Shown: positions 44,621 through 52,802, numbered from the stretch's first letter. The stretch: DNA of 64,000 nt from Erwinia pyri (GCF_030758455.1 NZ_CP132353.1:3844001-3908000); one strand, 5' to 3'. Translations and numbers: made by a program. The notes: generated by a model from the sequence alone, not told the origin.

Positions 44621-45433
44621 ATGTCTAAAACATGGTTTATTACCGGCACTTCATCGGGCTTCGGCCTGGAAATGACCGAACGCCTGCTGGAGTGCGGCGA
44701 CCGCGTTGCCGCCACGCTGCGCAATCCCGCCCAGCTGACCTCACTGCAAGCGCGCTATCCTTCCCGGCTCTGGCTGGCGCAACTGGATGTCACCAGCGCA
44801 GATAATGTGCGGAAGGTGATGGATGATGCGTTTGCCGAGCTGGGGCAGATTGATGTAGTGGTCAGCAATGCAGGCTATGGCCTTGCAGGAGCGGCGGAAG
44901 AGCTTAGCGATGCGCAGATCGTCCGACTGTTAAACACCAATGTTCTTGGCTCGATTCAGGTTATTCGTGCCGCGCTGCCGCATCTTCGCCAACAGGGAGG
45001 CGGGCGTATATTGCAGCTCTCTTCGATGGGCGGCCAGGTAACCTTTCCAGGGCTGAGCCTCTACCACACCAGCAAATTCGCTATGGAGGGATTTGTGGAG
45101 GCGGTTGCGCAGGAAGTGGCTGAATTCAATATTCAGTTCACGCTTGTCGAGCCAGGCACCGCGCAAACCTCGTTTACCAGAGGCATGGAGATGGCCGAGC
45201 CGCTGGCGGCCTATGATCACAGCGGCATCCGTCAGCTGCTGGCAAGCTGGCCGAACGTGGGCGATGCGAAAAAAATGGTGCGTGAAATGATCGCCTCAGC
45301 CGACCGCTCCCCTGCTCCACGCAGGCTTACGCTCGGCAGCGATGCCTGGACGCTGGTTCACGCTGCCCTGACGGCGCGCCTGGCAGAACTGGAAGCACAG
45401 CGGGGGACAGCCTTCTCTACAGACAGTGATTAA
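44621..45433 (+). CDS. Short-chain dehydrogenase/reductase (first of the cluster)
   Basis: 270 residues, classical SDR: cofactor loop TGTSSGFG at 8-15, NAG motif in VVSNAGYG, catalytic Ser in LQLSSMGG and YHTSK. GAGGAG precedes ATG 44621. The substrate is unknown. It is probably controlled by the divergent LysR gene and is followed by a second SDR gene 133 bases on. Confidence 0.9.
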   Translation: MSKTWFITGTSSGFGLEMTERLLECGDRVAATLRNPAQLTSLQARYPSRLWLAQLDVTSADNVRKVMDDAFAELGQIDVVVSNAGYGLAGAAEELSDAQIVRLLNTNVLGSIQVIRAALPHLRQQGGGRILQLSSMGGQVTFPGLSLYHTSKFAMEGFVEAVAQEVAEFNIQFTLVEPGTAQTSFTRGMEMAEPLAAYDHSGIRQLLASWPNVGDAKKMVREMIASADRSPAPRRLTLGSDAWTLVHAALTARLAELEAQRGTAFSTDSD

Positions 45434-45566
45434 CTCACTGCTGATTCATTTTCAGAGGAACAGGCAAGCATCGCAGAGTCCCGGATATTCGCAGACGGAC
45501 GGGAACATTTTAAGCTTGTGTCAGCTGCCGGAGAGGCCGTCAGCAAGTCCTCTGAAGGAGAGTACT

Positions 45567-46301
45567 GTGTCTGAACTGAATACAAAAGTTGTGGCTATTA
45601 CCGGGGCCAGCAGCGGCATTGGAGAAGCAACTGCCCGCCTGCTGGCCGCCAAAGGTGCGCGCGTTCTGCTGGGCGCCCGGCGTACTGAGCGTCTGGCGAA
45701 AGTGGTTGATGAGATCCGTGCTGCGGGAGGAGAGGCCCACTTTATGTCGCTGGACGTCACCAGCCTGACGGAGATGGAAGCCTTTGTTGAAAAAGCAAAA
45801 AGCCATTTTGGTGGGCTGGATGTCTTTATCAATAATGCCGGGATCATGCCGCTTTCTCCACTCTCTTCCCGCAAGGTTGAAGAGTGGGACCGCATGATTG
45901 ACGTTAACATCCGTGGCGTGCTGTACGGCATTGCTGCTGCACAGCCACTGATGGAACAGCAGCAGCATGGTCATATCATCAATATCTCTTCCATTGGCGG
46001 GCTGGCAGTTTCGCCCACCGCCGCGGTCTATTGCGCCACCAAATTTGCCGTGCGGGCGCTCTCTGACGGCCTGCGCCAGGAGACTGACAGGCTCCGCGTA
46101 ACGGTAATTTCGCCGGGGGTGGTGACGTCTGAACTGGCCGACACCATCAGTGATGATACTGCACGTGAGGCGATGAAAGCGTTCCGCCGCGTTGCGCTTG
46201 AGCCGGAAGCTATCGCCCGTGCCGTTGCTTACGCTATTGAACAGCCGGCGGATGTGGATGTCAGTGAAATCGTTGTGCGTCCAACGGCCAGTCCCTATTA
46301 A
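45567..46301 (+). CDS. Short-chain dehydrogenase/reductase (second of the cluster)
   Basis: 244 residues from GTG 45567 with AAGGAGAG upstream; the longer open frame to 45426 is not used. Cofactor loop TGASSGIG, INNAGIMP, INISSIGG and catalytic YCATK are all intact. This resembles the YdfG-like NADP-dependent SDRs found in many operons. The gap and hairpin arrangement suggest it may be co-transcribed with the SDR gene upstream. Confidence 0.9.
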   Translation: MSELNTKVVAITGASSGIGEATARLLAAKGARVLLGARRTERLAKVVDEIRAAGGEAHFMSLDVTSLTEMEAFVEKAKSHFGGLDVFINNAGIMPLSPLSSRKVEEWDRMIDVNIRGVLYGIAAAQPLMEQQQHGHIINISSIGGLAVSPTAAVYCATKFAVRALSDGLRQETDRLRVTVISPGVVTSELADTISDDTAREAMKAFRRVALEPEAIARAVAYAIEQPADVDVSEIVVRPTASPY

Positions 46302-46309
46302 TCCTGCCT

Positions 46310-46332
46310 CTGCCCGCCACCTGAGCGGGCAG
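46310..46332. terminator. Hairpin between the SDR and AraC genes
   Basis: CTGCCCGC pairs with GCGGGCAG around a 7-base loop between convergent genes. No strong T-run follows, so it may be a weak bidirectional terminator. Confidence 0.5.
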
Positions 46333-46337
46333 ACTTA

Positions 46338-47264
46338 CTATCCTGCCGTGCTGACAGCGGGTTCAAGCCGCAAAATATTCTGCATATAGATCGCCTCCTG
46401 CACCGGGCTGCGGCCAAAAAACCGTTTAAATTCGCGGCTGAACTGCGAAGGACTTTCGTAACCCACTTCCGCTGAAGCGGTCGCGGCGGAGATGCCGCCG
46501 CGCACCATTAATAATCTGGCATGATGCAGGCGGGTCGATTTTAAATACTGGATAGGCGAACTCTGCGTCACCTTTTTGAAATGCGCATGGAAGGTGGCGA
46601 CGCTCATCCCTACTTCGCTGGCCAAATCGGCCACCTCAAAATGCTCCTGAAAACGGTTTTGCTGGATATTCATTGCACGGGCAATCTGCGCAAAAGAGCC
46701 CTTCTGCGCCAGCGCAGCACGCAGCGTTGCGCCCTGCTCGCCGACCAGCACCCGATAGTAAATCTCCCGCAGCAGCCCGCCACTCAGCACCTGCGTTTCC
46801 TGCCTTGACTGAAGTGCCTGTAGCAAGCGCACCACGCTTTCCCCCAGCGCAGGATCCAGCGGTGAAGAGAACATACTGACCGGTTCGCTGCTGCGCGGAG
46901 CAGAGAGCGATAAGGTGAGCATCAGTTCAGCCAGCAGCTGAAAATTGAGCCGGAAAGCGACCGCCAGCATCGGTTCTTCCAGGGTGGCTTCGGTCTGGCT
47001 GATAAACGGCAGCGGCACGGCGACGACCAGACAGTGCTGGGCATCATAAACGTAAGCCTCATCCCCCAGAAAACCGCGTTTGCGCCCCTGACAGACAATA
47101 ACGATGGAGGGTTCATACAAAACCGGCGTGCTGTCGAGCGGCATGTCTGAACGCAGAAAGCGCACATCCTCCAGCGCCGATTGCGTATAACCGTTGGTCG
47201 GCGCCAGCGCGGTGATCAGCGCAGCCATCTTTATCCGGCGCTCTTCGTTTTGATCGGTTGTCAT
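46338..47264 (-). CDS. AraC-family transcriptional regulator
   Basis: 308 residues. An N-terminal AraC-type ligand domain (VIVCQGRKRGFLGDE, about 10-180) precedes a double helix-turn-helix (about 205-300) with the signature GYESPSQFSREFKRFFG. Such regulators commonly control adjacent aldo-keto or short-chain reductases. It is convergent with the second SDR gene and lies 145 bases upstream of the TetR gene's 3' end. Confidence 0.9.
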   Translation of the reverse strand: MTTDQNEERRIKMAALITALAPTNGYTQSALEDVRFLRSDMPLDSTPVLYEPSIVIVCQGRKRGFLGDEAYVYDAQHCLVVAVPLPFISQTEATLEEPMLAVAFRLNFQLLAELMLTLSLSAPRSSEPVSMFSSPLDPALGESVVRLLQALQSRQETQVLSGGLLREIYYRVLVGEQGATLRAALAQKGSFAQIARAMNIQQNRFQEHFEVADLASEVGMSVATFHAHFKKVTQSSPIQYLKSTRLHHARLLMVRGGISAATASAEVGYESPSQFSREFKRFFGRSPVQEAIYMQNILRLEPAVSTAG

Positions 47265-47409
47265 GTTGAGCTTCCCTGGTCTGTTTCAGCGTGGTGATCA
47301 GCCGCGTAATCTTTCTTTAGCCGTGCTGCTTTTCAGCCATGTCAGTCATCCGGGCTGGTATCAGCGTTGTTAAGCGCGTCAGCTTATTGCCTGCGGCTTA
47401 TTCTGATCT

Positions 47410-48009
47410 TCAGCCTTGATGATCGTCTTCAATGCCCAGCCGCTGTTTTAGCTGAGTGCGGGAGTCTGCCAGTTTTTTTTCAGCAAGCTCATCATCCTGA
47501 ATGGCGCGGGCCAGCGCCATGGCCCCAATCAGTTCTGCCTGCACGGAGGAAGCCAGCGAATCTGGCTCGGCATGATCCATCGCCTTTAGTGAACGGGCAA
47601 TCATCCCATGCATCTCTTCAATTCCCAGCGTAAAGCGATCCCGGGCTTCCTGCGGCAAACGCCTGGCTTCACCCGCCAGCGAAGGCATGGGGCAATTGTG
47701 CTCCGGCGTTTTTCGGGTTTCTGCTGCAAGATACCTGTCGATCAGGAAAGAGAGCTGAGCCGCACCTTCCTGCAAAGTGGATAAGCCATTAAGCCTCTGC
47801 CTGGTTTCAATAAACATACGATCGATAACATTGGAGACCAGATCGTCACGGGAAGCGAAATGAGCATAAAAACCGCCGTGGGTCAGCCCTACCCGCTTCA
47901 TCAGCGCCGCCACGCCAATACCTTCTGTCCCTACCACCCGCATAATCGCGGCGGCTTCATCCAGAATACGCTGGCGGGTACGTTCTTTATGGCTGATAAC
48001 TTCGGACAC
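47410..48009 (-). CDS. TetR-family transcriptional regulator
   Basis: 199 residues from GTG 48009, which has AGGAGG 5 bases upstream; the frame is open further to 48096 but lacks a good start. The N-terminal helix-turn-helix spans about residues 8-54 (KERTRQRILDEAAA, then GVAALMKRVGLTHGGFYAHF), and a C-terminal ligand domain follows. It is divergent from the SDR gene at 48459. Three palindromes sharing ATGAT-N4-ATCAT in the intergenic region are probable operators. Its leader would include the 90-bp repeat at 48131-48220. Confidence 0.9.
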   Translation of the reverse strand: MSEVISHKERTRQRILDEAAAIMRVVGTEGIGVAALMKRVGLTHGGFYAHFASRDDLVSNVIDRMFIETRQRLNGLSTLQEGAAQLSFLIDRYLAAETRKTPEHNCPMPSLAGEARRLPQEARDRFTLGIEEMHGMIARSLKAMDHAEPDSLASSVQAELIGAMALARAIQDDELAEKKLADSRTQLKQRLGIEDDHQG

Positions 48010-48130
48010 GGCTCCTCCTTCAGGAACGTTTTTTATAGCAACTGGCTGATAAATAAGTATGTGGCTTTCGGGCGTCTGAGAAAAGCGGACGGCCATTTAT
48101 TTGCGAAGCGGATTCCGGAGAAAATTATCA

Positions 48131-48220
48131 GCCTCTTCAGCCTCTTCAGCCTCTCCTGCTTCTTCAGCTTCTTCAGCTTCTTCAGCTTCTTCAGCTTCTT
48201 CAGCTTCTTCAGCTTCTTCA
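48131..48220. repeat. 9-bp tandem repeat tract in the tetR leader
   Basis: Ten consecutive 9-mers: two GCCTCTTCA, one GCCTCTCCT, then seven perfect GCTTCTTCA. On the minus strand this is a purine-rich (GAAGAAGC-type) tract inside the expected tetR 5' leader. Its three frames read as Ala-Glu-Glu, Leu-Lys-Lys or repeated UGA stops. Being a multiple of 3, copy changes would alter length but not frame. Confidence 0.95.
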
Positions 48221-48268
48221 GCGCGAGTATACGCATCAGGTCGATAGAATATGACGATGATAATAATT

Positions 48269-48282
48269 ATGATTGTCATCAT
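48269..48282. promoter_or_regulatory. Candidate TetR operator 1
   Basis: ATGATTGTCATCAT, one of three ATGAT-N4-ATCAT palindromes. It lies on the tetR side of the intergenic region, where it would control tetR. Confidence 0.6.
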
Positions 48283-48397
48283 ATTCAACTTTTCAGTTCG
48301 TTACAGGCGAATAACTCATTGAAATAAAAATACTTTTAAGAAACACCCTTTCTTTATTTTTGCATTTCAGAGGGAATTGAGCAGCTTGACAGATAAT

Positions 48398-48411
48398 ATG
48401 ATGACCATCAT
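48398..48411. promoter_or_regulatory. Candidate TetR operator 2 in the SDR promoter
   Basis: Core ATGATGACCATCAT; the symmetry extends to 10-bp arms over 48394-48415. It fills the spacer and -10 region of a promoter with TTGACA at 48386-48391, so bound repressor would block polymerase. Confidence 0.75.
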
Positions 48412-48429
48412 ATTAAGCCTCACCATCAA

Positions 48430-48443
48430 ATGATGGCCATCAT
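48430..48443. promoter_or_regulatory. Candidate TetR operator 3
   Basis: ATGATGGCCATCAT is a perfect palindrome 32 bp (about three helical turns) from operator 2. It lies between the promoter and the SDR Shine-Dalgarno AGGAG. Confidence 0.7.
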
Positions 48444-48458
48444 ATTCAGGAGTGCAGC

Positions 48459-49262
48459 ATGTCCATTTCATCAGGCAAAAAAGGTACGGCAATGGTTACT
48501 GGCGCATCCGCAGGCATTGGGGCCGTTTACGCCCACCGACTGGCAGAGCGCGGTTATGACCTGCTGCTGGTAGCACGGGATAAAGCCAAACTCGACGTTT
48601 TGGCGGCGCGTCTTTCGTCTGAGTATGGCGTACACAGTGAAGTCCTCGCGGCTGATCTGATCAATCAACAGGATCTGCTTCAGGTCGAACAGCGCCTTGC
48701 CGGTGATAATGCCATCACCATGCTGGTGAATAACGCGGGAATGAGCGTAGCGGGCGAGTTTCTGGATAATGAGATCGAGAGCGTGCAACAGATGATTATG
48801 CTGAACGTGCTGGCCCCTACCCGCCTTGCACATGCGGCAGCTAACGCTTTCAAAATCCGCAGGCAGGGAACCCTAATCAATGTCGCTTCCGTGCTTTCGC
48901 TGGTGCATGAGATGGCTAACGGCGCTTATAACGGCACTAAATCTTTTGTTCTGACCCTCACCCGTTCGCTGGAGGCCTCGCTGCAACCGCACGGCGTCCG
49001 CGTGCAAGCCGTTTTGCCAGGACTGACCCGCACTGAGATCTTTGAACGCTCCGGCAGCTCTGTTGATGAACTCCCACCACATATGGTGATGGAGGTCGAC
49101 ACAATGGTGGATGCTGCGTTAGCGGGTCTGGATCTGGGGGAAAGCGTCACCATTCCTTCACTGGAGAAAATTGAGAACTGGCACACTTATGACACAGCCC
49201 GCGCCGCGCTACTGCCGGATCTGTCGTTAAGCCAGTCTGCGTCTCGCTATCGTCAGGGCTGA
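48459..49262 (+). CDS. Short-chain dehydrogenase/reductase under TetR control
   Basis: 267 residues from ATG 48459, with AGGAG at 48448-48452. SDR motifs: TGASAGIG, LVNNAGMS, INVASVLS and catalytic YNGTK. The length and C-terminal extension fit the DltE/YqjQ-like SDR group. It is divergent from tetR, with two palindromic operators between its promoter and start codon. The natural substrate is unknown, and the TetR ligand may be the SDR substrate. Confidence 0.9.
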   Translation: MSISSGKKGTAMVTGASAGIGAVYAHRLAERGYDLLLVARDKAKLDVLAARLSSEYGVHSEVLAADLINQQDLLQVEQRLAGDNAITMLVNNAGMSVAGEFLDNEIESVQQMIMLNVLAPTRLAHAAANAFKIRRQGTLINVASVLSLVHEMANGAYNGTKSFVLTLTRSLEASLQPHGVRVQAVLPGLTRTEIFERSGSSVDELPPHMVMEVDTMVDAALAGLDLGESVTIPSLEKIENWHTYDTARAALLPDLSLSQSASRYRQG

Positions 49263-49579
49263 GCAGTATTAGAAAAGAGGAGGTGATATTGTTGTCCCTC
49301 ACCTTTTCCAGGTAAGAAGTGAAGCAGCTCCTTACCTCTGAAAGAAGAAGCGAAGGCATTCCTTATCTCTTGTTTAAGGTAACGATGCTACCTTCCCGAA
49401 ATATTATCAATGATGATCGGGATGTCACTGACTAAAGCGAAGCGGTTGCGGAAATGAGATTTTGTGGAAGCGGTTGTTAATCAATCAGTTCGGCTGAAGG
49501 CCTGAGTGCCTGGAAAACAGCCAACCGGATGATAACTGCTGGATTGCATGCCCAAGTTACATTATAATCCTGCGCCGCA
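49263..49579. other. Intergenic region before tRNA-Ile
   Basis: 317 bp without a gene. A weak hairpin (AGGTGA/TCACCT, 49281-49304) could end the SDR transcript. TATAAT at 49563-49568 followed by GC-rich CCTGCGCCGC is a plausible stringent tRNA promoter -10 and discriminator; the -35 element is poor. Confidence 0.5.
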
Positions 49580-49656
49580 GGCCCCTTAGCTCAGTTGGTT
49601 AGAGCACGCGACTCATAATCGCTTGGTCACTGGTTCAAGTCCAGTAGGGGCCACCA
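49580..49656 (+). tRNA. tRNA-Ile2 (anticodon CAT, lysidine-type; ileX-like)
   Basis: 77 nt with encoded CCA. The acceptor GGCCCCT/AGGGGCC and anticodon loop CTCATAA match the minor isoleucine tRNA whose C34 becomes lysidine to read AUA. The closing T-arm pair is A-T where E. coli has G-C. The 3' end borders accessory DNA. Confidence 0.92.
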
Positions 49657-49910
49657 AATTTATCAAGGACTTAGACAGGAAACTGGCTGAGTCTTTTTTG
49701 TTTTCTGGCATTACAGTTGACGTAATGGGTGATGTAATCCACATGCTACATCACCTGTTATCAGGACACAGAGTACTGAAAGGTATCCTGCGAGTTGAGC
49801 CATGTCGTTGTCATTTCCGTGCCGTAGACCTTCAGAGCAGTGGTAACTTAAAATGAACCCTCTCTGTTCAGAAGCGGACCGTAAAGCGTGCCGGCAGCTG
49901 CATTATCTGC
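49657..49910. other. Gene-free stretch after the tRNA
   Basis: 254 bp with no convincing gene. An open frame through the tRNA end (49623-49856) is judged spurious. The 3' end of a tRNA followed by non-core genes is typical of an integration site, but no integrase or second attachment copy was found. Confidence 0.5.
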
Positions 49911-50606
49911 TCAGCAAAGCGGCTTTATTACGTCCGAAAGTGCCCGGATATCGCTGACCACAAAATCGGGAGCCGGCGCCAGCGGATAAAGAGACTGTCC
50001 CTTACGAGTAATGAACGCTGTTTTCAGGCCTGCCCGTTTTGCCCCTCCTACATCCCAGCCATGCGCAGCCACCATCATACAATGCGCGGCGGGTCTGCCC
50101 CCCTCGCGTATAGCCCACTGATACACTCTCAGATCAGGTTTATAGACTTGGGGTTGTTCAACGCTTAGAACTCTGCTGAAAAATGACATGAGGCCCGCTG
50201 AAACGAGCTGCTTTTCCGCCAGCGCTGCAGAGGAGTTGGTCAGCGCAATAAGGGTAAAGCCCTGTTGCCTTAATGCAGACAGCCCTTCAGCAACATCAGA
50301 ATGCGCAGGCATTGATGCCAGAACATCTGCAACTGAAACGGGGTCTTCTGTGAGGGTAATATCATAACGTCCGGCCGTCATGGTAAGTACTGCTTCCGCT
50401 ATATCTCCGAAACTGTGCCAGCTGCCTGTCACCGATTCCACCAGGGAGTAGTGCAACAATGATGTAAACCAGGATTCAGCTATATCAGGCCTGTTCCCCA
50501 GTCGTCTCGCCAGATAATTTTTTAATTCAGTGGTGTCCAGAAGTGTCTCATTTACATCGAAGAATATAATGCCACTACTTTTTACTGTCTCATGACTGCA
50601 TGTCAT
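49911..50606 (-). CDS. Haloacid dehalogenase type II-like HAD hydrolase
   Basis: 231 residues from ATG 50606 with CGGAGG upstream. HAD motifs: the acceptor FDVNETLLD near residue 17, LTNSS, a lysine in QVYKPDLRVYQ, and VAAHGWDVGGAKRAG. The overall layout follows L-2-haloacid dehalogenases, although the first motif has Asn where dehalogenases usually have Tyr, so a phosphatase or other hydrolase is possible. It is isolated between the tRNA-Ile and a membrane protein gene. Confidence 0.8.
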   Translation of the reverse strand: MTCSHETVKSSGIIFFDVNETLLDTTELKNYLARRLGNRPDIAESWFTSLLHYSLVESVTGSWHSFGDIAEAVLTMTAGRYDITLTEDPVSVADVLASMPAHSDVAEGLSALRQQGFTLIALTNSSAALAEKQLVSAGLMSFFSRVLSVEQPQVYKPDLRVYQWAIREGGRPAAHCMMVAAHGWDVGGAKRAGLKTAFITRKGQSLYPLAPAPDFVVSDIRALSDVIKPLC

Positions 50607-50885
50607 CTGACCTCCGGTTAATTAACGTTTTTGAAACAAAGAGATGCTAACCCGCAGGTAACGTATCTTAAGGGTAGATTGCTTTATGTGTTTGCTCAAC
50701 AACGACTACTGGAGCGGCAGGACATGGGTGCCATCCTTATATCAGTGCGCGCCAGAAATGATAACGGCTTCCGGTGGAGAGATGTGGCGTGAGAAACCAC
50801 GCACAGTGCCCAATTCACAGCACTCCATCGGCTGGAAGCCAGTTCATGCGGGCCCCCCTGCTTCAAAATCCACAGATCATAAATA
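50607..50885. other. Gene-free stretch
   Basis: 279 bp between the HAD gene start and the terminator of the AI-2E gene. No motif or credible reading frame is seen. Confidence 0.5.
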
Positions 50886-50912
50886 TAAAAAAAGCAGCCC
50901 CAAAGGGCTGCT
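50886..50912 (-). terminator. Terminator of the AI-2E family gene
   Basis: On the minus strand, AGCAGCCC/GGGCTGCT pair around a 4-base loop, followed by eight T. It lies 30 bases after the stop codon. Confidence 0.92.
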
Positions 50913-50941
50913 GCATCTGACTCAAGTAAACCCCACCTTAA

Positions 50942-52051
50942 TCAAGTCTCAGGTGGTGCCTTCCCTTCCTCGATGAAATCTTCATCAATCTCATCGCTGT
51001 TATTACGGTTATCGCGGCCGGAAAGCAGGTTCCAGCAGGCGATAAACATGGCGGCAATCAGCGGGCCAATAACGAAACCGTTAATCCCGTAAATCTCCAT
51101 TCCACCCAGCGTGGTGATGAGAATAAGGTAGTCCGGCATTTTGGTGTCTTTGCCCACCAATAATGGGCGAAGAATGTTATCAACCAGGCCGACAACCACC
51201 ACAAAGAAGCCGACGATAAACAGCCCTTTCCACAGCATGCCAGAAGCAAAAAAGAAGATGGCTGCCGGTACCCATATAATGGCGGAGCCAACTGCAGGGA
51301 TCAGGGAGAGGAAGGCAATTAATGCACCCCACAGCAAGATACCTTCGATACCGGTGATCCAAAAGGCCAGCGCCCCTAACGCGCCCTGCACGACGGCTAC
51401 TACAACAGTTCCTTTCACCGTGGCACGAGAAACGGCAGCAAACTTCATGAAGAGATGGTGCTTCACATATTTTGATAGCGGTAACGCCTGGAGGATGACG
51501 TTCACCAGGTAAGCGCCATCTTTCAACAGGAAAAACAGCAGGTACAGCATGATCCCGAAACCTACGGTAAAGCTGAACGTACTTTTACCGATCAGGAAGG
51601 CGCTGCCGGCAAGATACTGGCTCCCCTGCAGAGCGAACTGCGACAGCCTTTGTTGAATGTTCGTTGCTGTATCCAGCTGATGTTCTGAAAGGAAATGACG
51701 CGCCCAGTCAGGCAGATGCTGCATCACTTCTGCAAAGATCACCGGAAGCTGGGTATTGTTATTTTGCAGCTTGGTGTAAACAACGTTGAATTCAATCGCC
51801 ATTGATGACGCAATCACCACCAACGGCGTGAAGACGATCACACAGATCACCACCAGGGTTAAAAACGAGGCCAACCCGTTTCTTTCACCAATCAGCTGTC
51901 TGATTTTCGTTTTCATCGGATGGAAGATCACTGCCAGGATAGCAGCCCATAATACCGAGGAGTAATACGGCCCCAATACATCAAGAAAAGCCACTGTCAC
52001 AATAAACAGGATCAGAATAAAAAATCCCTTTGTCAGGCCGTTAAATCTCAT
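50942..52051 (-). CDS. AI-2E family transporter (inner-membrane permease)
   Basis: 369 residues from ATG 52051, with GAGGGA upstream; the extension to 52072 is rejected. About seven to eight hydrophobic helices and the family block LIPAVGSAIIWVPAAI followed by GLVDNILRPLLVG identify the AI-2E/PerM/TqsA family. Members have been linked to export of autoinducer 2 or to ion antiport; the substrate here is unknown. The C-terminus is acidic and cytoplasmic. Confidence 0.9.
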   Translation of the reverse strand: MRFNGLTKGFFILILFIVTVAFLDVLGPYYSSVLWAAILAVIFHPMKTKIRQLIGERNGLASFLTLVVICVIVFTPLVVIASSMAIEFNVVYTKLQNNNTQLPVIFAEVMQHLPDWARHFLSEHQLDTATNIQQRLSQFALQGSQYLAGSAFLIGKSTFSFTVGFGIMLYLLFFLLKDGAYLVNVILQALPLSKYVKHHLFMKFAAVSRATVKGTVVVAVVQGALGALAFWITGIEGILLWGALIAFLSLIPAVGSAIIWVPAAIFFFASGMLWKGLFIVGFFVVVVGLVDNILRPLLVGKDTKMPDYLILITTLGGMEIYGINGFVIGPLIAAMFIACWNLLSGRDNRNNSDEIDEDFIEEGKAPPET

Positions 52052-52281
52052 TTTAGTCCCTCTACACTGCAATTTTGCTCACGAAGCATAGAGCGCATTA
52101 TACCTTTTGCAATGAAAGAGTTCAGGGACAGTTTTTAGCACCCTTGTTGAAGCAGGCTACAGGCAGGATTAAGTGAACTAAAAAGACTAATTGAGGCGGA
52201 AAAATACATCGGCATTATGCAATGCCAGCAGGACTTAACCTGGCTGAATAAGGAGGGTGCCGCTGGATCATGCCGCAACAT

Positions 52282-52311
52282 CCAACAGGCGGGAACGAGT
52301 CCCGCCGTTGG
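52282..52311 (-). terminator. Hairpin at the 3' end of the hok transcript
   Basis: CCAAC-A-GGCGGGA pairs with TCCCGCC-GTTGG around ACGAG, 6 bases beyond the hok stop on the minus strand. It may be the hok terminator or the fold-back structure of Hok mRNAs; there is no T-run. Confidence 0.5.
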
Positions 52312-52317
52312 GTTGCC

Positions 52318-52470
52318 TTACCTTACGGCTTCGTAAGCCAGGCTGGCGACAACCTCTGTTCCTCCCTGTTTGATATGCAGTTCGCACAGCGAGCCGCGGG
52401 TCAGCCAGGTGAAGATTAACACCGTCACGCAGACCACCAGCAGGCTCAGGAAGAGCAGTTTATGTGCCAT
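52318..52470 (-). CDS. hok: Hok/Gef-family type I toxin
   Basis: 50 residues from ATG 52470 (AAGGAAG upstream). A single transmembrane helix (KLLFLSLLVVCVTVLIFTWL) is followed by the family tail LTRGSLCELHIKQGGTEVV and ends SLAYEAVR. The conserved RxSLCEL and YE features are intact. Hok proteins insert into the inner membrane and collapse the membrane potential. The frame continues upstream in phase to a GTG at 52548, so an N-extended or mok-like form is possible. A Sok-like antisense RNA is encoded opposite the leader. The locus looks intact and chromosomal. Confidence 0.9.
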   Translation of the reverse strand: MAHKLLFLSLLVVCVTVLIFTWLTRGSLCELHIKQGGTEVVASLAYEAVR

Positions 52471-52524
52471 CGTTGGCTTCCTTCTTCCGTTGCTTTTCAG
52501 CAGGTAAAAGGCTACCTTTATGTT

Positions 52525-52580
52525 GCTACGCATAAGGGTTGGCCTCACTCAGATTAACATCGTGTGGGGCCTTTCTCTTT
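52525..52580 (+). ncRNA. Sok-like antisense RNA opposing hok
   Basis: On the plus strand, the terminator hairpin GGCCTCAC/GTGGGGCC (52541-52571) is followed by TTTCTCTTT. A possible promoter is TTGCTT (52490-52495) with TACCTT (52513-52518), spacer 17. The RNA would be complementary to the hok leader and about 55 nt long, as Sok RNAs are. The 5' end is an estimate. Confidence 0.65.
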
Positions 52581-52595
52581 CTGTCCCTTACGCAT

Positions 52596-52699
52596 GCTCA
52601 GGACAAAAAGATCCAGAGCACCCGCCGTGTAGTTTACCCAATCCCCCTCACCTGTTAATGAGCAGCTCGTGAAAACCCGAGGCGGATCCGCTATTTATG
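52596..52699 (+). repeat. Direct repeat DR1 (about 104 bp)
   Basis: Matches 54313-54412 with small differences, beginning GCTCAGGACAAAAAGATCCA and ending TTTATG. In its partner copy this sequence encodes the last residues of the ComB-like protein (QKDPEHPP and SLPNP); here those codons have no upstream gene. With DR2 it brackets a 1.7-kb two-gene segment. Confidence 0.92.
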
Positions 52700-52802
52700 C
52701 AACACATATGAAAGTCTGAATAAAGACCGTTAGTGGCAAAATGGCCAGCATCTGAAAGACGACTCATAATAGTGGCTTTACCGTCCATTCCGGGGAAGAA
52801 AA

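Noticed and set aside
48131..48220. Possible CRISPR array
   Set aside because: Units are 9 bp with no spacers; this is a simple tandem repeat.
48097..48288. Minus-strand frame encoding an Ala-Glu-Glu repeat peptide
   Set aside because: It arises from the 9-bp tract, and its start lies inside a TetR operator. There is no ribosome-binding site, and a leader RNA role is more likely than a protein.
49623..49856. Plus-strand frame running out of tRNA-Ile
   Set aside because: It begins inside the tRNA and shows no integrase or other motif.
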